Shown: positions 16,809-25,643 of the stretch, piece by piece
Layout: each line of letters begins with the position of its first letter
How positions within the stretch are numbered: the first letter of the stretch is position 1
The notes under the pieces: model-generated
Databases searched by the model: none
What the model was told of the DNA's origin: nothing
What the model saw: the letters and a program-made list of their open reading frames with translations, nothing else
Assembly: GCA_003514385.1 (NCBI GenBank)
Contig: DOQR01000008.1
Span: forward strand, 463 to 64,462
Reading direction: 5' to 3'
DNA: 64,000 nucleotides
DNA from: Oscillospiraceae bacterium
GTDB taxonomy: Bacteria > Bacillota > Clostridia > Oscillospirales > Acutalibacteraceae
Position numbers and translations under genes: made by a program

Positions 16809-17528
16809 ATGTTTTTTGTCTTACCGACAGCGGCGATATTCGCCATATATATCCTCGCGGCAGTTCTGCCCGCGATATTCCTGCTGCGCTATATCTATAA
16901 GCACGACACGGTCGACAAGGAGCCGCCCGGGCTGCTGTTGTCGCTGATTCTCATGGGTATCGTTGCGGCGCTGATGTCGATAGTGCTCGAAATAATCGGC
17001 GAGAAGATACTCAACGATCAGATAAGCCAGGATGACAAATATTATAAAATCATTCTTGCGTTCGCAGTCGTTGCAGTCGTCGAAGAGGGAACAAAGTTCC
17101 TGCTGATGAAGCTCAAGACATGGAAGAATCCGAATTTCAACTACAGCTTTGACGGGATAGTTTACGCCGTCTCCGTCTCGCTGGGCTTCGCCGCGTTCGA
17201 AAATATAAAATATGTCATGAACTTCGGTCTGTCCGTTGCGCTCCCGCGTGCGGTGCTCGCAGTACCCGGTCATATGGGATTCGCGGTCTTTATGGGTCTG
17301 TTCTACGGGCGCGCCAAGCTCTTCTCCGACCTCGGCTGCAAGGGCAAAAAGGTGATGAATCTCCTCGCCTCTTATCTCTCTGCAGTGTTCCTGCACGGGT
17401 TCTATGACTCCTGCGCCATGATAGGCAACACCCTCTCGACCGTGATATTCATCGCGTTCGTGGCGCTGATGTATGTCATAGTGATAAGCTTGATAAAGCA
17501 CGAATCGCGCAACGACAGAAGAATCTGA
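16809..17528 (+). CDS. PrsW-family intramembrane metalloprotease
   Basis: 239 residues with about seven hydrophobic segments. The active-site motifs of the PrsW/CAAX-like superfamily are present: VEEGTKFLLM, FAAFENIKY, PGHMGFAVFMGLFYG and FLHGFYDS. In Bacillus PrsW cleaves the RsiW anti-sigma factor; no anti-sigma gene lies nearby here, so the substrate is unknown. It starts 18 nt after the metallophosphoesterase gene (ACAGGAGC site) and is followed by a terminator. Confidence 0.9.
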   Translation: MFFVLPTAAIFAIYILAAVLPAIFLLRYIYKHDTVDKEPPGLLLSLILMGIVAALMSIVLEIIGEKILNDQISQDDKYYKIILAFAVVAVVEEGTKFLLMKLKTWKNPNFNYSFDGIVYAVSVSLGFAAFENIKYVMNFGLSVALPRAVLAVPGHMGFAVFMGLFYGRAKLFSDLGCKGKKVMNLLASYLSAVFLHGFYDSCAMIGNTLSTVIFIAFVALMYVIVISLIKHESRNDRRI

Positions 17529-17534
17529 AATCTA

Positions 17535-17570
17535 CCGTCAGCCGGCAGTTATCTGCCGGCCGGCGGTTTT
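17535..17570 (+). terminator. Terminator after prsW
   Basis: GCCGGCAG and CTGCCGGC arms with a four-base loop inside an outer CCG/CGG pairing, followed by a short T run (TTTT). The remaining gap up to 17750 holds an imperfect inverted repeat (GCGAAAAATTTA near 17646 and its near-complement near 17721) and nothing coding. Confidence 0.65.
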
Positions 17571-17750
17571 GCGTTTATAAGAGCTGAAATATTGTTTTAT
17601 TATTACTTTCCGAAAAAGAAGTATTCGGAGGGTCAGCGGCAGCATTGCGAAAAATTTACGGTTTTATCGAAAATCGCCGAAAAATTGAGCCGAGAAGCCT
17701 CAAAAGCTCAGCCGATTTTGTGAATTTTTCGCCGTATCTCCGGTATGCAA

Positions 17751-17780
17751 TTGACTTTGCGGCATAGAATGTGGTAGAAT
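17751..17780 (+). promoter_or_regulatory. Promoter of the SCP2/aminotransferase cluster
   Basis: TTGACT (17751-17756), 18-bp spacer, TAGAAT (17775-17780). The 5' leader of about 70 nt contains a perfect CCGGTG/CACCGG hairpin (17798-17814) and then AAGGAGG. I do not recognise a riboswitch. Confidence 0.6.
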
Positions 17781-17855
17781 ACAGTGCAAGAGGATAACCG
17801 GTGCGGGACACCGGCTCTGAATATTTTTATCAATATTAAAAAGGAGGAATGAAGG

Positions 17856-18614
17856 TTGACTGATCAGAAAACAATGGCGTACATTAACCTTTATGCTGTC
17901 TTGGGAACTTTGGAGAATCTCTGCGAGATAGTTCCGGAGGCGAGCGCAATGCTCACCAACACCAAACCCATCTCCATCGGCTTTGAAGTGAAGGACGGCC
18001 CGAGCGCCACAATAACCTTCAAAAACGGCAGATGCAGGATGGAGCAGGGCGTCAGCAAGTGCGACGTCAAGCTGCCTTTCTCTTCCTGCGAAAAATTCAA
18101 CGGTCTTATCGACGGAACCGTAACCCCCATCCCCTCGAAGGGATTCCAGCACATCAAGTTCCTCCTCAAGACTTTTACCCCTCTGACCGACCTGCTTGCG
18201 AAATATATGCGTCCCTCGCCCGAGGATCTTCAGGACAGAACCTTCTTCGAGCAGAGCACCACGCTCATGCTCTATACCATTGCCGTCGCTATCTCCCAGA
18301 TAGCCAATAACGACAAGATAGGTCAGTTCTCGGCATCCCATATCGTTGACGGCGAAATAGGCTTCGGCATAAAGGACGGCCCCGCGGTCACTATCCGCGC
18401 GAAGAACGGCCGCCTCGTTACCATCAAGAAGCGCTGCGAGAATCCGCGCGCCGAGATGGAGTTCGCTTCAATGGATCTTGCAAGAGACCTCTTCGACGGA
18501 AAGATAAACGCCGTTGCCTGCATCGGCATGGGCGCTATCACCATGAAGGGCATGATCTCGATGATCGACAATATGAACAGACTGCTCGACAGAGTTGCTC
18601 TGTACTTGGCATAA
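17856..18614 (+). CDS. SCP2-like protein with two SCP2-type halves (copy A)
   Basis: 252 residues. The second half (about 165-250) fits the SCP2 sterol-carrier fold: GFGIKDGPAVTIRAKNG, then AEMEFASMDLARDLFDGKI and a final helix GMISMIDNMNRLLDRVA. The first half (IGFEVKDGPSATITFKNG ... LPFSSCEKFNGLIDGTV) is the same pattern, so the protein is an internal duplication joined by a helical linker. SCP2 folds bind lipids or other hydrophobic ligands; no enzyme residues are visible. The start is TTG, with AAGGAGG at the correct distance; the nearby ATG reads into a stop. It leads directly into the aminotransferase gene (15 nt). A distant paralogue lies at 22067-22873. Confidence 0.75.
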   Translation: MTDQKTMAYINLYAVLGTLENLCEIVPEASAMLTNTKPISIGFEVKDGPSATITFKNGRCRMEQGVSKCDVKLPFSSCEKFNGLIDGTVTPIPSKGFQHIKFLLKTFTPLTDLLAKYMRPSPEDLQDRTFFEQSTTLMLYTIAVAISQIANNDKIGQFSASHIVDGEIGFGIKDGPAVTIRAKNGRLVTIKKRCENPRAEMEFASMDLARDLFDGKINAVACIGMGAITMKGMISMIDNMNRLLDRVALYLA

Positions 18615-18629
18615 GGGAGGGGAACTTTA

Positions 18630-19892
18630 ATGAGCTTCAAGATTAACGATTACACAAAGAGCAGAGAGATGTTCGAAAGAGCCGAAAAGGTTATTCCTTC
18701 CGGCGTTTACGGCCACCTCGGCCCGGCAGAAGGCTGCTTCATCCCCGTCAGCGCGTTCCCGCTTTTCGGCGACAGAGCGCAGGGCTCCTATTTCTGGGAT
18801 GTTGACGGCAACAAATTCATCGACTATATGTGCGCTTACGGCCCCAACGTCCTCGGTTACAATGACCCCGACGTTGACGCCGCCGCTCTCGAGCAGGCAA
18901 AGAAGTGCAACTGCACCACCTCTCCGTCCTACAAGGCGGTTGAGTTCGCAGAGCTGCTTGTTGACACCGTCAACTGCGCAGACTGGGCTTTCTTCGCAAA
19001 GAATGGCAACGATGTCACCACCGCCGCTATCATGACCGCAAGAGCCCACACCCATCGCAAGAAGATAATCTTCATCAACGGCTTCTATCACGGTATTTCG
19101 CCCTGGACCCAGAAGGTCGACTATCCCGGCGTTATCGAAGAGGACGTTGCGAACAATATCTATATCGACTGGAACGATATCCCGGCTCTCGAGAGAGTTA
19201 TCGCCGAGAACGAGGGCGAGATAGCTGCGTTTATCTCAACTCCCTATCTCCACGGCAACTTCTTTGACAACCAGCTTCCCGCGGACGGTTACTGGCAGAA
19301 GGTTCGCGAGCTCTGCACAAAGAACGGCATTGTCCTCATCGTCGACGATGTCCGCGCAGGCTTCCGTCTTGACCTCGCCGGCAGTGACCACTTCTACGGC
19401 TTCGAGGCAGACCTTATCTGCTTCTGCAAGGCTCTTGCAAACGGCTGGAATGTCTCCGCCCTCTGCGGTAAAGAGTTCCTCAAGAGCTCCATCAGCAGCC
19501 TGTCCTATACCGGCAGCTACTGGCTCAGCGCTATCCCGTTCGCCGCAGGTATCGCCTGCATCAACAAGATGAAGAAGCTCAACACTCCCGCCCTCTTCCG
19601 CGAGAAGGGTCTCAAGGTCGGCGAGGGTCTCAAGGCTGCCGCCGCAAACAACGGCTTCCATCTTGTCGTCTCCGGCGAGCCGTCCCTGTTCTATCTGCGC
19701 CTTGCGGATGACGATTCCCTCATGCTCCATCAGGAGTGGGTCGCAGAGATGGTCAAGCGCGGCATATTCATCACGAGCCACCACAACCATTTCATCAACG
19801 CGTCCCTGGCCGACGAGGATATAGCTCACACCGTTGATGTTGCGGAGGATGCGTTCAACACCCTGCGCAAGAATCACCCCGAGCTTGCCTGA
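18630..19892 (+). CDS. Class III (glutamate-1-semialdehyde aminomutase-like) aminotransferase
   Basis: 420 residues; PLP enzyme. Features: the substrate-loop region VIPSGVYGHLGPAEG, FAKNGNDVTTAAIMTARAHT (cofactor phosphate region), INGFYHG, the Asp of IVDDVRAGFR and the Schiff-base Lys in CFCKALANGW. It resembles HemL-type enzymes, but no heme genes are nearby, so it is probably a catabolic or biosynthetic omega-aminotransferase. AGGGAGGGG precedes the ATG. Codon use strongly favours ATC, AAC and GGC, suggesting high expression, as in the next genes. A terminator follows, so the downstream transketolase genes may have their own promoter or depend on read-through. Confidence 0.88.
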   Translation: MSFKINDYTKSREMFERAEKVIPSGVYGHLGPAEGCFIPVSAFPLFGDRAQGSYFWDVDGNKFIDYMCAYGPNVLGYNDPDVDAAALEQAKKCNCTTSPSYKAVEFAELLVDTVNCADWAFFAKNGNDVTTAAIMTARAHTHRKKIIFINGFYHGISPWTQKVDYPGVIEEDVANNIYIDWNDIPALERVIAENEGEIAAFISTPYLHGNFFDNQLPADGYWQKVRELCTKNGIVLIVDDVRAGFRLDLAGSDHFYGFEADLICFCKALANGWNVSALCGKEFLKSSISSLSYTGSYWLSAIPFAAGIACINKMKKLNTPALFREKGLKVGEGLKAAAANNGFHLVVSGEPSLFYLRLADDDSLMLHQEWVAEMVKRGIFITSHHNHFINASLADEDIAHTVDVAEDAFNTLRKNHPELA

Positions 19893-19906
19893 TAAAATTA
19901 TGAAAA

Positions 19907-19942
19907 AAAACCCCGTCCTGTCTTTACAAGACGGGGTTTTTT
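19907..19942 (+). terminator. Terminator after the aminotransferase
   Basis: AAAACCCCGTC and GACGGGGTTTT arms around a short loop, with further T residues. It splits the cluster into two transcripts. The 200-nt gap after it has no recognised motif beyond the AAGGAGGAA ribosome site of the next gene. Confidence 0.8.
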
Positions 19943-20142
19943 ATGTTATCATATATAAAAATAGTTTCGCGCGCGCTCATGGGTTTGGATATTTTGCCCT
20001 TTTGAGTAATTTTTGCCGTGCGCGGGACATATATTTCATCCGGCGGATATTCCCGGACAAAAAACGGAAGCTTTGTGATTTGCGGGGGCACCCGTTCATT
20101 CACTCAGACGATAAAAATGTTTTCTGTAAGGAGGAAATGTAA

Positions 20143-21015
20143 ATGCCATTATCAAAGCAGGAATGGTTAGCGCTCGAAAAGAAGGCTCACGAGCTGCGCA
20201 GACTTTGCCTCGACACCACTTACTGGGCGGGCAGCGGTCATATCGGCGGCGGCATGAGCGTCATGGATATGCTTACCGTTCTCTATCACAAGTACATGAG
20301 ACTCGACGTCAAGAACCCCAAGTGGGAGGACAGAGACCGTTTTATCCTCAGTAAGGGTCACGCGGGTATAGCTTACGCTCCCGTGCTCGTCGATTTCGGC
20401 TGGAACGATCCCGAGCAGCTCAAGACCTTCAACCACACGAACTCGAAGATGGGCATCCACCTCGATTCGAACAAGGTCGTCGGCGTTGACGCCTCCACCG
20501 GTTCTCTCGGCCACGGACTTCCGATAGCTGTCGGCACCGCTCTTGCCGCAAGAGTTCTCGGCAAGGATTACAAAACATACTGCATCCTCGGCGATGGCGA
20601 GTGCGACGAGGGTTCAAACTGGGAAGCCGCTATGTCTGCTTCCACCTTCAAAGTCACCAATATGATCTCCTTCGTCGACCGCAACAAGTGCATGATCGAC
20701 GGCAGAACAGAGGATGTCATGAAGCTCGAGCCCTTCGCCGACAAGTGGCGTTCTTTCGGCTTCATCGTCAAGGAAGTCGACGGACACAACTTCAAGGAGC
20801 TGTGCGACGCTATCGACTTCGCTCTTGAGAACAAGACCGATTCTCCCGTCATGATAATTGCCGACACAATAAAGGGCGCCGGCATCAACTTCATGGAGGA
20901 TAACTATCAGTGGCACTACGGCGCTATTGACGAAGAGAAGTATAAGAAAGCTATAGACAGCCTTGACGCCTACTATGAGGCACGCAAGGCAAGAGCTGAA
21001 AAGGAGGGCGAATAA
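20143..21015 (+). CDS. Transketolase, N-terminal (thiamine diphosphate) subunit
   Basis: 290 residues. It carries the TPP-binding half: SGHIGGGMSVMDML, the HL-GHGLP-like region GSLGHGLPIAVG, and the GDG...N cofactor motif beginning GDGECDEGSNWEAAM and ending VDRN. With the next gene it forms a split transketolase, common in Clostridia and archaea, that moves two-carbon ketol groups. The same split architecture is used by DesAB, the steroid-17,20-desmolase of Clostridium scindens, which matters because SCP2-like genes flank this pair. AAGGAGGAA lies before the ATG. Strong codon bias. The gene ends 1 nt before the partner start. Confidence 0.9.
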   Translation: MPLSKQEWLALEKKAHELRRLCLDTTYWAGSGHIGGGMSVMDMLTVLYHKYMRLDVKNPKWEDRDRFILSKGHAGIAYAPVLVDFGWNDPEQLKTFNHTNSKMGIHLDSNKVVGVDASTGSLGHGLPIAVGTALAARVLGKDYKTYCILGDGECDEGSNWEAAMSASTFKVTNMISFVDRNKCMIDGRTEDVMKLEPFADKWRSFGFIVKEVDGHNFKELCDAIDFALENKTDSPVMIIADTIKGAGINFMEDNYQWHYGAIDEEKYKKAIDSLDAYYEARKARAEKEGE

Positions 21016-21016
21016 T

Positions 21017-22027
21017 ATGGCAGGCGGAATGACCTATACAGCCGTTGAATCAACCGCTCTTTCCACCGCGGAATATTACGGCAAGACCCTTGTTGAGCTC
21101 GGCGCAGAGCATCCCGAAGTTGTCGCGCTGACCGCTGACCTCGGCAAATCAACAAAGATCGGCATGTTCGGTGAGGCTTATCCGGACAGATTCTTCAACG
21201 TCGGTATCGCAGAGCAGAACATGTTCGGCGTCGCCGCAGGTATGGCGAGAGCAGGACTCGTTCCTTTCCTTTCGACCTTCTCGGTCTTCGCTTCTCTGAG
21301 AAGCGCCGACCAGCTCCACACCGACATCTGCTATCAGAATGTCAACGCTAAAATAATCGCTACCCATTCGGGTACTTCGTTCGGCCAGGCAGGCTCGACC
21401 CATCACGCTATCTGCGATCTCGCAGTTACCCGTGCTATGCCCAACCTCACCGTTATCTGCCCCGCAGACGGTATGGAGACTGTCAACGCAGTTCGTGCGG
21501 CATATGAGACCCCCGGCCCGTTCTATATCAGAATCAACAGAGGCTTCGACCGCGTTCTCTATAAGGACACCGATTACGGCTTCGAGCTCGGCAAGGCAGT
21601 CACTCTTAAAGAGGGCACCGACATCACCGTTATCGCTTGCGGCTCCTGCGCATTCCAGGCTCTTCAGGCGGCTAACTTCCTTGAGAATTCGGACGGTCTT
21701 AAAGTCAGAGTTCTCGATATGCACACCATCAAGCCCATCGACCGTGAGGCTATCCTCAAGGCTGTTATGGAGACCCGCCGCATAATCACCGTTGAGGATC
21801 ACAATGTCATCGGCGGTCTCGGCAGCGCGGTTGCAGAGGTTGTTGTTGAGTCCGGTAAGGGCTGCGCATTCAAGCAGCTCGGTATCCAGGATAAGTTTGC
21901 TCCCATCGGACTGCATGAGGACATCATGTCCATGCTCGGTATCGACTCGAACGGTATCGTTGACGCTGTCCGTGAGGTCATGGGCAAGGACTTCGAGCTT
22001 GATGACGATTGGGACGACGAGGTGTAA
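21017..22027 (+). CDS. Transketolase, C-terminal (pyrimidine-binding) subunit
   Basis: 336 residues from the ATG at 21017, which has AAGGAGGG inside the end of the previous gene; an in-frame start at 20963 is upstream of that site and rejected. It has the transketolase pyrimidine-domain Glu in VGIAEQNMFGVAAGMA, STFSVFASLRSADQ, THSGTSFGQAGSTH and FYIRINRG, then the C-terminal transketolase domain (MHTIKPIDREAI, HNVIGGLGSAV). It completes the enzyme with the preceding gene. Typical pentose-phosphate use is the default; a specialised ketol substrate is possible because of the neighbours. Confidence 0.9.
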   Translation: MAGGMTYTAVESTALSTAEYYGKTLVELGAEHPEVVALTADLGKSTKIGMFGEAYPDRFFNVGIAEQNMFGVAAGMARAGLVPFLSTFSVFASLRSADQLHTDICYQNVNAKIIATHSGTSFGQAGSTHHAICDLAVTRAMPNLTVICPADGMETVNAVRAAYETPGPFYIRINRGFDRVLYKDTDYGFELGKAVTLKEGTDITVIACGSCAFQALQAANFLENSDGLKVRVLDMHTIKPIDREAILKAVMETRRIITVEDHNVIGGLGSAVAEVVVESGKGCAFKQLGIQDKFAPIGLHEDIMSMLGIDSNGIVDAVREVMGKDFELDDDWDDEV

Positions 22028-22066
22028 TAACTTCGCCCGTATCCCGATAAGGAAAGGAATGATTAT

Positions 22067-22873
22067 ATGGCATCAAGAGATGAGATTTTTACTAATAAAC
22101 TTTTTCTCAACGCTGTCCTTCCGCTCATCAAGGTAATTGCAAGCGACGTTCCCTCGCTCGCAAAGAAGTTTGAGCACGCGCACGGCGTTATGCAGGTCAG
22201 TGCTCTCGATCCCGAAAGCCCGGACGGCAAGGTGGCTACCCATTTCGTAGTCAACTGCGGCGAGTGGCTCGTTCACAACGATAAAGTGGACACCGCTCCC
22301 CACATCGAGCTTGAGTTCAAGAGCATCGAGGCGATGAACGCATTCTTCAAGGGCAAGATGAGCCTTTCGACTCTGCCCAAGATGAAGGGTATTGCAAAGC
22401 ATCCCGGCCTGTTCGCCTCGTTCATGGCAGTGCTGCTGAAGATGTCCTCGCTGCTTACCGCAAAGGGCATCCCGGAGGACGAGGACACCAAGGCTCTGCT
22501 CGTCAAGTGCTACTTCTACCTGCTTTCGAGCGGCATCAGCCAGCTCAACAAGCTCGGCCATCCCGATGTTCACGATTGGGCGCTCAAGAGCCCCGACCGT
22601 GTCTATGCGTGGGCTGTCAACGGCCACGATGAGCTTTCGGCTTATCTGCGCATAAAGGCGGGCAAATCGAGAGCCGGCAGAGGCGTTTACAAGAGAGCTA
22701 TGCCTTTCTTCACCCTCCGCTTCGATTCTCTCGACAGCGCGTTGGGCATCCTGCTCGGTCTTGACGATATGCTTGACTCTGCGAAGAAGGGCAAGCTTAT
22801 CATGGAAGGCGCACCCGAGTTCGGCGCTCAGATCGGCGAGTATATGCTCACCGTCGCCGGATTCATCCAGTAA
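22067..22873 (+). CDS. SCP2-like two-half protein (copy B)
   Basis: 268 residues; a distant paralogue of the protein at 17856-18614, with the same layout: a beta-rich half (THFVVNCGEWLVHND ... IELEFKSIEAMNAFFKGKM), two long hydrophobic helices (GLFASFMAVLLKMSSLL; KCYFYLLSSGISQLNKLG), then a second half (YAWAVNGHDELSAYLRIKAG ... ILLGLDDMLDSAKKGKLIMEG). The SCP2 match is weaker than in copy A and rests on layout. It starts 39 nt after the transketolase C subunit with GGAAAGGAA and ends with a terminator, so it is co-transcribed with the split transketolase. A hydrophobic ligand is inferred from the fold. Confidence 0.65.
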   Translation: MASRDEIFTNKLFLNAVLPLIKVIASDVPSLAKKFEHAHGVMQVSALDPESPDGKVATHFVVNCGEWLVHNDKVDTAPHIELEFKSIEAMNAFFKGKMSLSTLPKMKGIAKHPGLFASFMAVLLKMSSLLTAKGIPEDEDTKALLVKCYFYLLSSGISQLNKLGHPDVHDWALKSPDRVYAWAVNGHDELSAYLRIKAGKSRAGRGVYKRAMPFFTLRFDSLDSALGILLGLDDMLDSAKKGKLIMEGAPEFGAQIGEYMLTVAGFIQ

Positions 22874-22891
22874 GAGAAAACATAACAAAAT

Positions 22892-22922
22892 GCCGCCGTG
22901 TCTTCGGATGCGGCGGTTTTTT
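22892..22922 (+). terminator. Terminator after SCP2-like copy B
   Basis: CCGCCG/CGGCGG stem with a TCTTCGGA loop region, followed by TTTTTTAT. Confidence 0.8.
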
Positions 22923-23016
22923 ATATGACGATAACATAATATTTTGCTAAAATATCCCATTATCCGTTCGCTGGTGACAAAAATTGAAAACTATCAGCGA
23001 TTTAAACGGAAAAAGC

Positions 23017-23045
23017 TTGCAAAATCAAAGCGCAGGCTTTATAAT
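23017..23045 (+). promoter_or_regulatory. Promoter of the amidohydrolase-transporter pair
   Basis: TTGCAA (23017-23022), 17-bp spacer, TATAAT (23040-23045). Confidence 0.6.
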
Positions 23046-23132
23046 CTAAACATAACTCCCGCATGAATATCTGCCTCGGCGAATCGCCGACAGGGGGGAG
23101 AAAATGCAGGTAATTTCAAGGAGGAAACGGAA

Positions 23133-24413
23133 ATGAAATACGCATTCGTAAACGGCGTTATTCTCGACGGCACTCAGAACATGGAGCCCCAGTCCGGCAA
23201 AATTATTCTTGTCGACGGCGAGAAGATAACCGCCATAGTCGACGCGGGCGCGGATATCTCCGGATATGAGAAGATAGACCTCGGCGGAAAGTACATAATG
23301 CCCGGTCTTATCAATATGCATATCCATCTTCCCTCGAGCGGAAAGCCGAAGAAGAAAGAATCCGACCCGAAGAAGCTTGTCAAGATTATGACGAGCAACA
23401 ATCTTTTCCGCAAGATAATCAAGGCTGTCTGCCGCAGCGCGGCTCAGATGCAGCTCAACAGCGGCGTTACGACCATCAGAACCGTCGGCGGAGTTGAGAA
23501 CGCCGATTCGAGCATCCGCGACGATATAAACGCCGGAAAAACCGTCGGTCCGAGAATACTTGCGGCTAACATGGCGGTCTCCGTCCCGGACGGACACATG
23601 GCGGGTTCGCTTGCCTATGTCGCCGAGAGCGCAGAGCAGGCGAGAGACTTCGTCGCGAAGATTGCCGAGGATAAGCCGGATCTGATAAAGCTCATGATAA
23701 CCGGCGGCGTGCTTGATGCAAAGGTCAAGGGTGAGCCCGGCGTGCTGAAGATGCCCCCCGAGTATGTCAAGGCGGCTTGCGACGAGGCGCATAAGCGCGG
23801 ACTTATGGTCGCTGCCCATGTCGAGAGTCCCGAGGGCGTACGCGTTGCGCTTGAAAACGGCGTCGACACCATCGAGCACGGCGCAAAGGCGGATGACGAG
23901 ATAATTTCGCTCTTCAAAGAGAAGCACGCGGCGCTCATAACGACCCTTTCTCCTGCGCTTCCCTATGCGCTGTTCGATCGCTCCGTCAGCCACGCGACCG
24001 AGCTTTCGCAGTTCAACGGCGAGGTCGTCTTTGAGGGCATAATCGACTGCTCCAAGAAGTGCCTTGCAAACGGTATCCCCGTCGGACTCGGAACCGACAC
24101 CGGCTGCCCGTTCATCACTCACTACGATATGTGGAGAGAGCTTGTCTATTTCCACAAGTACTGCGGCGTGTCGAATAAATTTGCACTCTACACCGCAACG
24201 AAGAGGAACGCCGAGATAGCGCATATTGATAATATCACCGGTACCGTCGAGCCCGGCAAGTGCGCCGATCTTATAGTCACCGACGCGAACCCGATCGACG
24301 ACCTCAAGACTCTTCGCAATGTGAAGATGGTCATGGCGAGGGGACATCTTATCCGCGAGCCCAAGGTCAAGAAATATGAGAACGTTGAGCGCGAGCTCGA
24401 TAAGTTCCTTTAA
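23133..24413 (+). CDS. Amidohydrolase-superfamily metalloenzyme (imidazolonepropionase/prolidase-like)
   Basis: 426 residues, cytoplasmic. N-terminal beta domain (ILVDGEKITAIVDAG), then the metal motif NMHIHLPSSG (HxH), LIKLMITGG, AAHVESPEG, IEHGAKADDE and the Asp of LGTDTGCPF; the C-terminus closes with PGKCADLIVTDANP. These give a two-metal amidohydrolase of the group that includes Xaa-Arg dipeptidases and imidazolonepropionase-like enzymes. It hydrolyses a C-N bond, but the substrate is unknown. CAAGGAGGAA precedes the ATG. It is followed after 37 nt by a transporter, which may import its substrate, and lies just downstream of the SCP2/transketolase genes. Confidence 0.87.
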   Translation: MKYAFVNGVILDGTQNMEPQSGKIILVDGEKITAIVDAGADISGYEKIDLGGKYIMPGLINMHIHLPSSGKPKKKESDPKKLVKIMTSNNLFRKIIKAVCRSAAQMQLNSGVTTIRTVGGVENADSSIRDDINAGKTVGPRILAANMAVSVPDGHMAGSLAYVAESAEQARDFVAKIAEDKPDLIKLMITGGVLDAKVKGEPGVLKMPPEYVKAACDEAHKRGLMVAAHVESPEGVRVALENGVDTIEHGAKADDEIISLFKEKHAALITTLSPALPYALFDRSVSHATELSQFNGEVVFEGIIDCSKKCLANGIPVGLGTDTGCPFITHYDMWRELVYFHKYCGVSNKFALYTATKRNAEIAHIDNITGTVEPGKCADLIVTDANPIDDLKTLRNVKMVMARGHLIREPKVKKYENVERELDKFL

Positions 24414-24450
24414 TAGCAATACCGTTTTTTAATGAGGGGAAAGATGTAAA

Positions 24451-25626
24451 GTGAATTCTATAATAGTTTCGGCTTTCGGCGCGTTTACCGCGCTGCTGCT
24501 GGTGTTCGCCATCTCGGAGATACTGGCAAAGGTGACAAAGGGCTGGGTACCCTCGGTTCTTGTCATCATGATACTTATGCTTGTCGGCTTTTCTACGGGG
24601 CTTTTTCCGAAGACGATAATAGATGACGCGGGCGTGTCCGATGCGCTGTTTAAAGTCGCCTGCGGTCTGCTCGTCACCCACCTCGGCACGCTCATAAGCA
24701 GAAAAGAGATGGCGGCGCAGTGGAAGACGGTCATAATCTCGCTCATGGGTGTCGCCGCGATAACGATAATATGCCTGACGCTCGGAACCGCACTCTTCGG
24801 CTTTGATAATGCGATCGCCGCAGCGCCTCCGCTCGCCGGCGGCGCAATAGCGACCGCGATGATGTCGAGCGCCGCTAATGAAGCGGGCAAGACCTCCGCA
24901 GCCCTTGTTGCGATAGTCTGCCTCTCCCTCCAGGGACTTGTCGGCTACCCGCTGACCTCGTTCTGCCTGAAGAAGGAGACAAAGAGACTCACGAAGCTCT
25001 ACAGAAACGGCGAATTCAAGGCCGCTACAGCCGCCTCCGAGGAGAAGAAGAACGAGAAAAAGAAGAAGAGAGCCACAAGCACTACTATTATACTGCTCAA
25101 GCTCGCGCTCATCACTCTCGCGGCTTACTGGATCGACTATGCCACAAAGGGCTATATCCCGATGTATGTTGTTTGCCTGCTGCTCGGCTTCGCCGCTCAC
25201 GAGCTCAAGCTCGTTGAGACCGATGCCCTCCATGAGGCGAGCTCCTACGGCTTCATTATGACCGCGCTGATGATGGGACTGTTCAAGACTCTCGCAAGCT
25301 CCGGTACAGACGGCATCGCGTCCGTTGTCGGCATCGCCGCCGCGCTTGTCGCTTTCGCGACCGTCGCAATGGGTCTTATGGCTCTGCTTGCAAGCAAGAT
25401 ATTCAAGCAGTCGTTCTTCATGTGCTATGCGATAGTTCTCAACGCCTTTTCCGGATTCCCGATCAATATGCTGATAACCACCGAGGCTATCAACATAAAC
25501 ACCGAAGAGGGTGACGAGAGAGACAACATCACCGCCGAGATCATGCCCAAGATGCTCGTCGCGGGCTTCGTCTGCGTGACGATAGTCTCCGTCCTGCTCG
25601 CGGGAATACTCGTAAGATTCATGTAA
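24451..25626 (+). CDS. Multi-pass membrane transporter-like protein
   Basis: 391 residues with about 10-11 hydrophobic segments and a highly charged cytoplasmic linker in the middle (EEKKNEKKKKR). The two halves each start with a helix pair and a Gly/Ala-rich segment (APPLAGGAIATAMMSSAANE in the first), resembling carboxylate or ion transporters with inverted repeats. I cannot name the family with confidence. The start is GTG at 24451; an ATG-TAA start-stop pair lies at 24444-24449 between the GAGGGGA ribosome site and the GTG. It is paired with the amidohydrolase and ends with a terminator, so it probably imports or exports that enzyme's substrate or product. Confidence 0.75.
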   Translation: MNSIIVSAFGAFTALLLVFAISEILAKVTKGWVPSVLVIMILMLVGFSTGLFPKTIIDDAGVSDALFKVACGLLVTHLGTLISRKEMAAQWKTVIISLMGVAAITIICLTLGTALFGFDNAIAAAPPLAGGAIATAMMSSAANEAGKTSAALVAIVCLSLQGLVGYPLTSFCLKKETKRLTKLYRNGEFKAATAASEEKKNEKKKKRATSTTIILLKLALITLAAYWIDYATKGYIPMYVVCLLLGFAAHELKLVETDALHEASSYGFIMTALMMGLFKTLASSGTDGIASVVGIAAALVAFATVAMGLMALLASKIFKQSFFMCYAIVLNAFSGFPINMLITTEAININTEEGDERDNITAEIMPKMLVAGFVCVTIVSVLLAGILVRFM

Positions 25627-25643
25627 TTTCAATTTACCGAAAG

